Positions 36,163 through 47,164 of a stretch of DNA of 64,000 bases are shown here, piece by piece; the stretch's first letter is position 1, and each line of letters starts with the position of its first letter. Source of the DNA: Atriophallophorus winterbourni (Eukaryota > Platyhelminthes > Trematoda > Plagiorchiida > Microphallidae). The stretch covers positions 1 through 64,000 of the forward strand of contig JACCGJ010016073.1 in assembly GCA_013407085.1 (NCBI GenBank), written 5' to 3'. The notes beneath the pieces were generated by a model that ran no database searches, was not told where the DNA came from, and was given only the letters and a program-made list of their open reading frames with translations. Both the position numbers and the translations under genes were made by a program.

Positions 36163-36500
36163 ATTTAAGATTCAAGAATGTATGGTCACAAAAAGCACAT
36201 AGCTTGACAATTACCATATCATAGTAAATATTCGGTCATGAAAATGGTATAAAATAATCATGTAATGTCAAGTATAGTCCAGTTGAATACTTACCGTGAG
36301 TCAATACGCAGGTGTCATTAAGTCGTTATGCGACGAATAAATTTCCAAATTTCGAATGAATGTTTCGACGCTGGGAGCGATGACAAGAGTTTCGGTGAAG
36401 GCATTTCAAAATAAACAGACACGTACACAATATCGGCGACATCTGATATGGTAATGGGGAATTTGCAGCGTCGCTGATTGGCTACGTGTATGTTGTGACT
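36163..36500 (-). pseudogene. CR1-like LINE 3' end fragment
   Basis: Minus strand reads NQRRCKFPITISDVADIVYV and then SSLPASKHSFEIWKFI, a worn form of the CR1 terminal coding segment. The 3' end shows TTCTTGAATCTTAAATCTTG, the heptamer-type tail of this family. Confidence 0.6.
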
Positions 36501-36603
36501 CACGGTATTCGAATAAATGTTTTAAAGGATTATGTGAAATCAGCAATCGAATTTTGATATGTTTAGCGGTAAGGTCAAATAAGTGGTGGTGGGTTGACTA
36601 CTA

Positions 36604-37581
36604 CCGTAAATACCCGCGTATAGGACGATACCATGTATAGGACGCAGTAAATATTTGACCCTAAAAACGATGGAAAAGCTGTGTACCTATGTATAGGACG
36701 CATCCTAATTTTAGTCCTTAATTTCCATTAATTTTTATAGAAACGGTGAACTTAAGTCAATCACGGTGAACTCCATACAATCGCTATGATCGTCGTGTGT
36801 GCTGATTGCTGACTCATTCATCCTGTCAGTCAGCAGATGTCTGTCTAGCCTATGTAGACTATCGTGGAAAGTGCACTTCTCATTCTTGGGCGTCATGCCG
36901 AATGATTGGATGACATTTTTAAGGAAAAGTTTCTGCTCCAACGAGAGTAAAATACTACTCCATGATTGGTTGATATTACACTTTCATGATATTACACATC
37001 GGCAGTATAAATATTCTACCTATTACCGGTGTTTTTAAAGATACAGTTCATTATTACCCTTCAACATGAAGAAGACAAAACGACAGAGCTATACTTCAAA
37101 CTTTAAAATGGAAGTGATCAAGTACGCGAAAGAACACGGGAACCGGGCAGCTGAGCGGCAATTTGGTCCGACTGAATGCGTGATCAGAAAATGGAGAAAA
37201 GCCGAAAGTACCATTAAAGAAATGCGAAAGGTGAAGAGGGCGAACAGAGGCTCGAAGGCTCACCACCCTAACCTGAAAAAGGCGCTCATTAAATGAATTC
37301 AAGATACTTGTCGAGACTGTCTGGGGGTCAGCACCACTACCGTTCGTTTACAGGCACTAAGATTAGCGAAAGAGCAAAGCATTGCAGATTTTGAGGCGTC
37401 GATGAACTGGTGCAGGAGATTTTTGTAAGAAATAATCTATCAATAAGACGAAGAACTACATTTTCTGATATTATGATAAATGCATAATTTTTATAATAAA
37501 AGTATCCATGGATAAGACGCACCTGGGTTTTTAGGACAACTTATGATGAAAAAAGTGCGTCCTATACGCGGGTATTTACGG
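36604..37581 (+). mobile_element. pogo/Tigger-like DNA transposon, internally deleted
   Basis: The ends are perfect inverted repeats over at least CCGTAAATACCCGCGTATAG, flanked by TA at 36602-36603 and 37582-37583. TA target duplication is typical of Tc1/mariner/pogo elements. TATAGGACGCA-like words recur inside both ends. The 978-bp body encodes only an N-terminal DNA-binding part, so it lacks the DDE catalytic domain and would need a transposase in trans. Confidence 0.88.
37066..37460 (+). pseudogene. pogo-like transposase, helix-turn-helix N-terminus
   Basis: The frame 37066-37296 reads KRQSYTSNFKMEVIKYAKEH and AAERQFGPTECVIRKWRK, a Brinker/pogo-type helix-turn-helix. After a stop, the same frame continues with TTTVRLQALRLAKEQSIADF and NWCRRFL, and a shifted frame gives RNNLSIRRRTTF, the second DNA-binding (CENP-B-like) half. 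Everything beyond, including DDE residues, is absent. Confidence 0.85.
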
Positions 37582-37739
37582 TACTTAATCATGTTCCCAA
37601 TCGTGACTATCACCCTTGGTCTCACGAAGCTATTAGACGTGAAACGTTACCCAAAAACAACTCTAACCGATTGCACTCACATTTCTTTGCATGATGATGT
37701 GAATTATTTAATATTTTGTATGTTAGTATCACATCACTT

Positions 37740-39290
37740 CGAAGACTTCTTCGAATGGGAGTAGGGAGTCTCAGTTTTTGCAATCGTTCCTCGTACGTTA
37801 GTTTCCGGAAACCACTTACGAGTTTGGTTGCACGATGTTATTTTATCAAGCAATAATATATCCTTTTTTAACCACGGACACCAAGATGTGATGCATGCTC
37901 CGTGGTTGGAATTAGGCAGGCTTTCATGATACTGAACAACGTTCCAGGCGAGAAGGTTCTGAAAATCCGTCGCAACATACCTAGAAGCTTGGAAGCACGC
38001 TTGTAGATGACCTAACCCAAACTCCAAGATCCCTTTCCCACTAGGTCCAGCTCAAAATCGTCTGCCCAAAGTGATATTGCTACTGGAATGGCTTACCAAT
38101 TTGCAACACCTTGCATTTTTGGAAATTGGATGGCAACTTATTCCGTACCGACTATTCGTGAAAAGCATCTAGATCACGTCGCAGCTGTACACAGTCCGCG
38201 TCCAAAGTTTAATATCATCAGCAAAGAGAATCACCTTGCATGAGAACGTCTCTGGTAGGTCATTGATGTAAACAAAAAAAGTACTGGCCCGAGGACTAAA
38301 CCTTGCGATACGCCACTAGAGGCATCAATAACCTGTGATTGTAACCCGTTGATTCGAACGATCGCCCTGCGCCCACTGAGGTAACTTTCAAGCCATACGA
38401 GTAGCTGTCCGCTGATGCTCATCTGCTTCAGCTTTTCTAGTAGTCTAAAGTGATCAACTCGGTCAAAAGCTTTAGACATATCCAGATAGCAAGAGCGGAT
38501 GCTAGCTCCTTCGTCAACCACTTTCGTCCAGACGTTTAACACCGTCAACAAGTTTGTCAAGCACTAGCGAGATTTCCGAAAACCATGCTGCGATACAGAT
38601 AGCATATTTTGTGATTCCAAGTAATGAACTATTTTTCCGTCACTATGTGCTCTAGAACTTTGGATCTCACAGAATGTAGGGTGACAGGACGGCAGTTTGC
38701 AGGATCTGAACGTCTACCACCTTTGTTGATAGGTGAAATTACCCCTGTCTACCACTCTATTGGCACCACTCATTCGATAAGAGAATGTTTAAACAATTCA
38801 CTTAAAGGTTCACACAGCTGTTGAACACAGGATTTCAGTATAGTCGGAGTGATTCCGTCTACTCCACAGGATTTCCTATGGTCCATTCGACACAAATGTC
38901 GTTATAGAATCGCTGAATTGATCTCGATCTTAGTCAGCTGTTGCGTCACCGTTGATGGCGGTAATTCTTCAGTTGATCTAATCGCTAACGGACTAAATAC
39001 TTCAGCATAAAATTGAGCGAGAGCATCAGCTGTTTCCTTTCCTGGGACCGTTAATCCAGCGTCAGTGAGAACAGGAAACACCCTTGGTTTCACACTCAAT
39101 CGAGCATTGACAATCCGATACACCAATTTAGGATTTCCTTCCATTTACAAAGACAGAAAGCGATGGTAATTTTGCTTGTTTTCCTTGATGAGATTTCAAT
39201 TTGTTGCGAATTCTACAAAATTGTTACGAGGAATGATCGGTCCTTGTATTTCTCTGTTGAGCCCAAGCAGAGTTTCTTTTCATGATCCGT
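37740..39290 (-). pseudogene. CR1-like LINE, RT domain, frameshifted
   Basis: On the minus strand: MEGNPKLVYRIVNARLSV (39144), SCGVDGITPTILKSC, SCYLDMSKAFDRVDHFRLLE (motif A), SSGVSQGLVLGPVLF (motif B, usual PQGS changed), LFADDIKLW near 38215 (intact FADD in a shifted frame), then thumb pieces ending near 37740 (ATKLVSGFRKLTYEERLQKL). Multiple stops and shifts. Same subfamily as 24690-26660 and 40490-41820. Confidence 0.87.
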
Positions 39291-40489
39291 TTTTGTGCAA
39301 CTACGAAGCTTAAAGCGAAAGTCGGTGAAATCAGGCAGAAATGTCAATCTTGCCGAAAGGTATTTATCTTTTCAGAGTTTCACTGTTTTAGTGCAAAGAT
39401 CGCTGTCGCGTTTATATTTGGTTCAAGAGTGTCATCAGCGTTTGATCAGGTGGTGGCTTTGTCATATCTTCTGTGACCTTTGAGTTTGAAATTTGCAATT
39501 TACAATGCGCTCCGTCCAATTTCTATTATAAGTAGCTTCCGGTCGTTTTAAGTGGAAATACGACCTTGATTGGACTAGGATTATATCCATACATTTGGTA
39601 TACTTTGGAATGTGGAAACATCGGCATTAGCTATAATCTGCAGATTATGTGTATCGTTGTATTAAAGTTGATTATGATTAAGTTTTACTGCTTTGCCTTA
39701 GAATACGTCATTTTCTGTCATTGATCAAAGAAATCAATTGTGATTCATATAAACATATTAGGAATCTTGCCCTCAAGCGGGTTCATTTTTCGATTTTTAA
39801 TAAGGACAGCAAATTTACGTGTATGAATTTTTGGGCATTTATTCCTTTCAATATGATTCGAGCAAATCGATGAAGTTGAACATTCTGGAACCATTTTTTC
39901 ATTATGGACGAAAACTTAAGATTGTTAACCAAACATCGCTATCTTCACTATAAGTATAATTATACATATTGATTTGGTTTTATACATATACTCTCAGGAT
40001 AAAGCTACTAGCAAATGCATATGCGTGCGTAATCAATTGGAGCGATTGACAGTTTTTGAAGGAACGATCAGTTTGACTATTTCTAAATTAGATGAAGGGA
40101 GCGATCAATATGTTTTAATCAATGTTTAAACTATTGCGAAATAACGGAAAGCAACATCACTTTACGTAGCTTTAACTTTAGAATATTTTGCACACAGCTC
40201 TACTTTTATTGCGTTTTTCTAGTTAATTCAGGGTATAAAATTTGAAATATAATATCGATTATATCGTTCATATATATTTTAGTTGGTAATATTTCACGAT
40301 TCAATTGATGAGGGTCATAATAGACTAGTGGTGTTTAACTATGGAAGTGCAAAAGATTGCGGGCTCTTATTCTTTGAAACCGATTCACTTTCTAGCAAGT
40401 CTGGTACGTCCAACCAGTTCGGTCACAACGTAGATAGGGTTTAAACCCATGACGCAATTGAACGAGTTATAAAGATGGTAAATATTAAG
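39291..40489. other. AT-rich spacer, no gene seen
   Basis: No domain or repeat recognised. Confidence 0.35.
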
Positions 40490-41820
40490 GCTCGTGGGAT
40501 TCACAAGATATTACGCTGATGATGTTATTACCCCCAATATACTCAAGCATTGTGCACAATTTCTATGCGGACCTATGACTCAGTTATTCTGCGAATCGCT
40601 GTCGCAAAGTGTTATACCGAGGAAATGGAAATCTGGTATTATCTCCCCGATTTTCAAAGGCGGAGCCCGCAAATTACGAGCCTGTTACCTTGTTGTCCGC
40701 CGTATTCAATGTGATCGAAAGGATCGTGGCAAACAAACTGAGTAAATTCCTTGAGGAAAATGAGCTATTTTCGGGAGCGCAACACGGTTTTAAAAGGGGA
40801 TACTCCTGCCTGACTAACCTTCTCCTAACTCTTGACGACATAACTCGAACAGTAGATGCTGGGGATACCATCCATGTATGTTACCTTGATATCTCGAAAG
40901 CATTTGACCGTGCAAACCACAGTATTCTCTTGCAGAAGCTGGAACGTTGTGGTATCACTGGCAGACTATTAGCCTGGTTAGAAAATTACCCGACTGTCTC
41001 TGTGGACGGTGCTCTATCGAAGTCGGTAGCCGTGACAAGTGGAGTGCCTCAAGAATCTGTCCTCGGACCAATCCTCTTCGCACTTTATGCCAATGACATA
41101 CCGGCTCTCATCAAGTGTAAGAACGTACTGTTCACGGACGATATAACGGTGTAGTCGAAGATAAGTAAGTCGGAATACTGCGAACTTCCAGAAGGATCTG
41201 GACAACCTCCAGGTTTGGTCCCTAAAAATCGCCTATTTTTCAATTTCCAAAAGTGGTACATGTTAAACCTGGGAAAATATGTGAAGTTCCAGTATTTTCT
41301 TGGTAAAAACAGCTTCTCGTGGACCATGGAACAAAAGGACTTGAGTGTGTCAATAAGCAACACCCTACGGATGTCGAGCCACTGCAATTACGTCTATCGC
41401 AAAACATTACAGAAATTGTCACTCCTAAAGAGAATGTTCGGTAGGTTCTCAAAACAGACAACTCCCTGCATTATAAATAAGTACATCAGACCCACGATGA
41501 AATATGCAGATCAAGCATGGTCGTAATGGCTTGAAAAAGATGTTGCGACTTTGCAAAGAAGATATCATCGAGCTACCAAACTTGTCAACGGGCTCATCTG
41601 GAAACCATACAATGAGCGAATCAAAAGGGTAAATTTATTTGATCATTCATGACGTCGTCTGCGAGGGGATTTGATTTTGGTTTACAATATTTTGAATACC
41701 GAAAATCACCCTCTAAAATGTTTACATTTTTGCTTGTTATATTATTCGTTGTTGATTTATTATTCTGTGGTTTTTTGTAAAGCTGTTTGCTTTTTGACCA
41801 TTAAAATTGAATTAAATTTT
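40490..41820 (+). pseudogene. CR1-like LINE, RT to 3' end
   Basis: Reads DDVITPNILKHCAQFLCGPM, NYEPVTLLSAVFNVIERIV, CYLDISKAFDRANHSILLQK, TSGVPQESVLGPILFALYAN and FTDDITV at about 41138 (FADD changed to FTDD). Thumb: LSLLKRMFGRFSKQTTPCI, MKYADQAWS, stop, WLEKDVATLQRRYHRATKLV. Ends near 41820 in the family's 3' block (TTTTTGACCATTAAAATTG). Stops and one frameshift at about 40680. Confidence 0.88.
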
Positions 41821-44030
41821 ATCTAGTTCGGTTACGAAACGTCCGCGCCCCAATATGTAAGATAGCAAACACCCTAAATAATCACCTTTGTTGATATCTT
41901 CCCAAACTCATACAGTTGAATTTGTACATACCACGATATTCATATGCGGGGCCTTCAAATCGGCCGTGCATACAATTAATTTCTCCAAGGCTAAAATGCA
42001 TCAAATATTTTCGGATCAACTGAGGTCAAATTTGGACGTGCACTTTAGAACGAAGTACGAGATACCGGGACTTGCAGTGAAACGTTTGACCCAAAAACTT
42101 TTGCTAGTAAACTGGATCGTATGTGGAAATTATCAATTAAGACGGACAAGTAAAATCGTTCAGTCGACAAATTGTAACTCGATGTCGGGACATGTTTATC
42201 ATTTTTTAAATTTGTGGTGAAATTATTGTAACAACTGAAAATTCGTGTGTACGAATAAAGTCAATTTCTTCTTCTTATTCTATCAATACATGTGCTTCGG
42301 CAAAGCTTATGTGGTAATGAGCGAAGGTTTTCTTAAATTGAAAAAAAGAACTCACTTAAATCGAGGATTGGCATAAGTTCAATGTAATGCGAAATTCTTC
42401 CTAATACTTCTGCCTTTATAATTTCTAATTTTTTGCTGATTTTCAAGAATTTTCCGAAGGCTCTAATGATGAACTTATCTCTATGCAGTTACTTCTTTAA
42501 AGTGCCATTAGTTGTAATTTGCCAGATGGATATGTATGCTCATAAAGATTTTAAGTTTGAACCATGTGTCAAATCTCGATCCCAGTAAGGTTTATTAAAT
42601 AACATGCAATTAACAGGCTGCGGTCGTTCGAACCACAATCACCAGATTCATTCTTTTAACATTTGCCGTAAAAGTGTTCATGAATGAGATGTTTGCGATA
42701 ATGTCAAAAGTCCATGTTTTCTATATGTTTTGTTTAAACGCATGTTTCAAGCCTTATATATTGCACTGTATTCATTCACGAGCATGCAATTTGCAGTAGG
42801 ATTTCTGGGACATTGATTCCGAAGTACTTACTTGGTTAACCATTATTTTACTGTCTCAAGTCATGCGGAGTCTGATCGCACTGTCCTTATTTCATGAGTG
42901 TAAACAGCATAAAAATAATCGTGAGTTGTCTGTGTGATTGAAAAGCATGTCACTGCGAATATTTTCTTTTCACCCGAATTTTAATCTTCCAATGTGCATA
43001 TTGTCATAACTTCAAATATTTTGATCTATCATGCAGCAAACCTTGGTCGATGAAAGTAGAGATATTTAGTTTGTGAAGGGTCGAATAAATGTTTTATAAC
43101 CAAATTTAGCATATTGAACGGCACCATATCTGTATCAGATTGTACATATATATATATATTGAAATTAAATTTAAAAACTGTTGCTATTTCTCAGTGATTA
43201 GTGTATTTGTATTTTTCGCTTGTCTGATATAACTCGAAGTTCTTAAAAGTGCAGTAGGTAGACAGTTGTAATAAGCTGTTCGAATCTTTAAATTAACTAT
43301 TTTATCTCTTGGTCATGTTTTATACATTAAAAATAATATAGTTTTCGATTTATTTTTTGTCAATATCTGGCAGCTAAAGATCCGCGACTTATGTATAACA
43401 AACGGCGACATTTTACACGTTTGACAGGTTGCTAGGATTCCTCGTTTATTTTTCCAACATTTGCTGGAATCACGTTTACACGTGGGTTTAGTGAGGACCT
43501 TGGAAAAAGCACGTTTCTTCGTCATGTGCAACAGTTGTAGTTCCTCCGAACGGCAGGTTGAATGTGCTTCTCTCTGTGCCCTGGGAATCACAACTAACGT
43601 AATAGTTGAATTTTATGTATGAGCCCTATTGAACAGTGGCTCAGAAGCATAGCAGTTTTACTATTTTTTCATTATTTTCATTCCTATTATCAGGAAGGAA
43701 AATCACATATGTTTTCTAATTTTTTAACCACGGAATAAATTAAACCATTCAGATGGCAGCTTCGACATCTCAGCCATTGCAACCCTCTTGGAATGGTTGC
43801 ACTAAAATCACTTTCAGTTGTGATTAAACTATGTAACTCACAGCTGTGATATCATCAGAGAAAATTGAAATCAACGCACTCATAAATTTCGAAAAATGTA
43901 TTTAAAACATTTAATTTACTCAGCATATAAAAATAATAGCAAGTATTTAGCTCGTGTGATTGGTAATGAAAGATTATTCAAAATGAAACGCGTTCTATGT
44001 TGCAATTGTGCGGGTGCAGGGGGATCTTCA
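41821..44030. other. Spacer downstream of the LITAF-like gene, no further gene seen
   Basis: Frames at 41888-42220 and 43313-43591 are open but resemble nothing I know and lack splice or codon support. A possible ATTAAA polyadenylation signal for the LITAF-like gene lies on the minus strand at 43910-43915. Confidence 0.35.
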
Positions 44031-44041
44031 ATTTGGTGTCG

Positions 44042-44335
44042 TTAACCGCATCGCTGAATCGTAATAACTTCCTGCTGGCAACCTGTACACACGTGTTTAG
44101 CGTCTTTACACTCGTCGAAGCAAAAAGGTATCAAACAACAGCCGAGAACTCCGCTGTCAAACAGAATAAAATATCATAATAACGAGGTTTGTTTGTATAA
44201 AAGCTTGATTGAGTTTGAGCTGTATAAAAATGATTTGGAAAATACTAGTTAACGAAAGAGTTGTTAATTTAGGACAAGATAACGTTTTACTTCTTGTTTA
44301 CACTGATTAGGGTTCCAAAATCGATAACCATATAG

Positions 44336-44395
<60 letters not shown>

Positions 44396-45919
44396 CGATA
44401 GCTTGTAAATTGTTTTGGACAAAACCAAGTTTATCTCTCATATAGTCGTTAATTTTTCTTTTGAATGTATCTAAACTGTATCTGTCAACCGAATTGGCAG
44501 GTTAGGAATTGCTAGTTAAACAAACACGCACCGAATTAAATATTAAAAGGCAGTTCTTTTTTGAAGTGTGGTAGTTCCAACATTCAACCATGAACACTGA
44601 TGCTGCTGAAAGTGCACATTTGGATAACAGTAGTAAGACATTTGTGTGCAAAGCTAAGATCGCATCACATTTTCAATTGTGAATGCGTCCTGAGGTCAAG
44701 TCGTCAGGTCCATCGAACAACTCTGATGATTCAATGAAATAATACTGTGATTTTAAATTTGGATGTGTTTGACATCTCTGCTGTTGCCTTAAAAATCAGA
44801 GTCATCATTTTAGATTAATGCCTTGCTAACAGGTTTTATTACAAATTGAGCAGTTCCGATTTTACATCAAATACGATCAGACTAAGTTAGCTATGCTTGA
44901 GCATGCTCATGAATCTTGGTAACTCACCCCAGTAAAGCGATTATGGCGCACGAAACAAATGTCATGATGCCATTTTTATATTCCACACGAGTTGGGTTTA
45001 GTTTTTCACATCTTTTACACATCATTGTTGTTTGTGTGAATATTCTAGGTTGTGTCACCACAACTGTTTGAGGTTGCACTGCGAAAAGAACAAAACATCG
45101 TTTGTGAATTGTCTTATTTTTGCTTAATTTACAATAGTGCGTTATCAATTTATGGCTGATGCGTGCAAACTTATTTGTAAATAATATTTTGCTATAATCT
45201 TTCTACATGGTAACAACAAGGTAAATTGTGTTGAGGTTTTCTGAAATATATTTCGACGTAAGATAATATTTGGTAGAATTCACAGATAAAATCAGAGTTA
45301 AGTGTAACCGTAATTTGTTCGGACCAATTGATTTTCCGTTCAATTTTGACCCATCACTGTTATTCTTCAATTCTATTCGGAATCAGCATAGTATTTGCTG
45401 TTTTGTGGAGTAAATTCGCTACAAATCTTTTGCCGAAATAACATGGAGTGATCAAAATTTCACGCTTCTCTAGATGAGCCAGTATGAGGTTGATACCGAC
45501 CATCAACCATTTGTCTACGTTGCTGTAAATCTCAGAATCTTTGTAAATTTCGACTGTATTAGAATGCATTCTACATACGATTGACCCGAGAGCTTGAACG
45601 TCTCAAATAGCATAAAGTAAGTGAATCAAAGTGTAATAAATTTTCGAAATTTTCTGGTATTCTCAAATTAAACTCATTGAACAACAATATATTTGTTCCT
45701 CATTATGAAGCTGTTCAAATTTCTAAGGTTTATGGAACTAATAATTATGATGCGATAATTGGGCAACATTTTAGAGAGGACGGAGCTGATACGAAAACTC
45801 CTTTTAACGCATATTCTAACAGAGAAAAGCTAGGAAAATGAAGCTTAGAGAAAAATGAATAAAATTCGTACATTTTCATGATTCTCTCACAGAATACACT
45901 TACTTGAATTTTGTTGCAT
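44042..45919 (-). CDS. LITAF-domain protein, three coding exons (host gene)
   Basis: LITAF domains are zinc-binding, one-sided membrane anchors of endosomal and lysosomal proteins. Coding exons on the minus strand are 45919-45904, 45078-44928 and 44153-44042. Exon 2 carries the first zinc half (MMCKRCEK) and the turn VEYKNGIMTFVSCAIIALLG. Exon 3 gives GVLGCCLIPFCFDECKDAK, the second half HVCTGC and a stop. The hydrophobic stretch between the two Cys pairs is the membrane segment. Splice sites are canonical: TTCTTTTCGCAG before exon 2, GGG/GTGAGT after it and TTCTGTTTGACAG before exon 3. Phases agree. Exon 1 (ATG, 16 nt, A/GTAAGT) fits the phase needed by exon 2 and would give about 92 residues, a normal size for a minimal LITAF protein. 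Exons 2 and 3 are firm; exon 1 is an inference. Exon 1 lies within the inverted repeat. Confidence 0.82.
44341..44391. repeat. (AT)n microsatellite in the second LITAF-like intron
   Basis: An uninterrupted AT run of about 51 bases, flanked by AGTCGAT on the left and AGAATCGATAG on the right, so the flanks are also partly inverted. It can form a hairpin. Confidence 0.95.
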
Positions 45920-45951
45920 TTCTATCGTGTTTTGCTTTAGGTATTTGTGTT
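45920..45951 (-). promoter_or_regulatory. Candidate 3' splice site and short leader before the LITAF-like start
   Basis: On the minus strand TTTTTTCAACAG ends at 45952, followed by 32 bases (AACACAAATACC...) and the ATG. The pyrimidine-rich AG fits a splice acceptor, either of a 5' untranslated intron or of spliced-leader addition, which is common in flatworms. Inference only. Confidence 0.4.
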
Positions 45952-46004
45952 CTGTTGAAAAAATGGAATATAAGTTCAGAACTTCATCAACATCACAATG
46001 CGGT

Positions 46005-46545
46005 TTAAAATAAATTATGGATAACATGTTTTATTTTGTAAAACGCGCCATTTTGCTGTCCATCCTGGGGATGTTGTTCAGATGGTGTTCGCCGAACTTG
46101 TGTAGTTGTTGGTGGACGGTTCCTCATCAAGCTAGATGACATCATCAGCAGAACACACAGCTCGATCAATTCCATCAAACTATCTCGTGTTAATCGATTT
46201 CCGTTGTGGTCAGTTCCTTTTTCGTCGAGCAACGCTGATACGATTTGCTTTGCGAGTGTTTGATCAATTGATGTGAATAACGCCGTTACGTCGAAAGACA
46301 CCATTATTTCATCTTTATCGATCCTCACATTTTTCAATTTCTGGAGAAATTGTTCTGCAGAATTGACGGCGTGTTCCGATTCTGTCACCAGATATAACAG
46401 TCATCTTCGCAATTCTTTCGATAACTTGTAATTTGGTCCTCCGGGTTAGAAAACGATCGGGCGTAATGGAATATTTTCTTTGTGTATTTTGGGTAACCGT
46501 AGAATCTCGGGATAGTTGATTCTTCTGGTTTTATTCTTGTTTGTT
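46005..46545 (-). pseudogene. Penelope-like element, reverse transcriptase fragment (left arm)
   Basis: Minus-strand frames read YPEILRLPKIHKENIPLRPI near 46490, then ESEHAVNSAEQFLQKLKNVR and DEIMVSFDVTALFTSI near 46300, with the RT motif A form typical of PLEs (SFDV-SLFT). After LMELIELC the RT sequence stops short of the YADD motif and joins a non-coding terminal region carrying a degenerate hammerhead motif (46110-46150). It lies head-to-head with the endonuclease at 46541-47026. Confidence 0.85.
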
Positions 46546-47026
46546 CCATTTCATTCAGTTGACCCAGAATATATCAGAAATAGCAGCCCGGGTCTTTCGG
46601 CCATTTGGAATAGAGGTCGCGCACAAACCCGTGTCAACATTACGCAACCACTTCAACAATATGAGAGGCGAAGTTGCGAAAGAAGAACAATCGAATATTG
46701 TCTACAAGATTACGTGCAGAGATTGCGAAAAGTACTACATCGGACAAACCGGGCGCAAGCTAAGCACAAGAATACACGAGCACCGGTTAGCTGTACGAAG
46801 GCACGACCCAAGGTAACTGATTTCAATACATGTTGATCAATTCGGACACCATTTCGATTGGAACAACGCCAAAGAAAACAACCGAGGAGCGCGATAATTC
46901 GTCGAAGCGTGGCACTCAACAACCAAATCTATTAACCAGCACCTCCAATTGGCTACAACCTATGGACCAATTTATACTCGATGGACAAGAATGCAACACA
47001 TGAATTCCACCAACCAACGGGCGTGA
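46541..47026 (+). pseudogene. Penelope-like element, GIY-YIG endonuclease (left arm)
   Basis: The frame from 46541 reads RNHFNNMRGEVAKEEQSNIV, YKITCRDCEKYYIGQTGRKL and TRIHEHRLAVRRHD. The YIG, the Cys pair and R..EH are hallmarks of the PLE endonuclease. After a frame break the end of the domain continues (FGHHFDWNNA, FVEAWHSTTKSINQH) to a stop near 47026. It points away from the RT fragment, so the usual RT-endonuclease order on one strand is broken. Confidence 0.87.
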
Positions 47027-47076
47027 TGGCGAACGGACAGACGGACCTTATAAAAACCAATGAATACCAATTTCAA

Positions 47077-47150
47077 GTCACTTCGAAAGAAGTTCTGCTG
47101 ATGATGACATCTAGCTTGATGACGAAACGTCCACCAACAACGAAGTTATC
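47077..47150 (+). ncRNA. Hammerhead ribozyme motif of the PLE (left arm)
   Basis: Core CTGATGA at 47098-47104, helix II formed by the segments 47106-47111 and 47118-47123 around loop TAGCTT with one mismatch, then GAAAC at 47124-47128 and GTC at 47129-47131. A distal helix can form between ACTTCG (47080-47085) and CGAAGT (47141-47146). PLE terminal repeats are known to encode type I hammerheads with a very short helix III. Activity is not shown. Confidence 0.7.
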
Positions 47151-47164
47151 CATTTTTATTCTGA

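Noticed and set aside
41888..42220. Plus-strand frame of 110 codons after a LINE 3' end
   Set aside because: No motif recognised and no supporting signals.
43313..43591. Cysteine-containing minus-strand frame of 92 codons
   Set aside because: No known domain pattern, no splice support and no repeat match. Could be an exon, but I cannot support it.
45360..45569. Open frame of 69 codons on the minus strand, also at the right end of the window
   Set aside because: It lies inside the first intron of the LITAF-like gene and resembles no family I know. Duplication of the arm explains the second copy.
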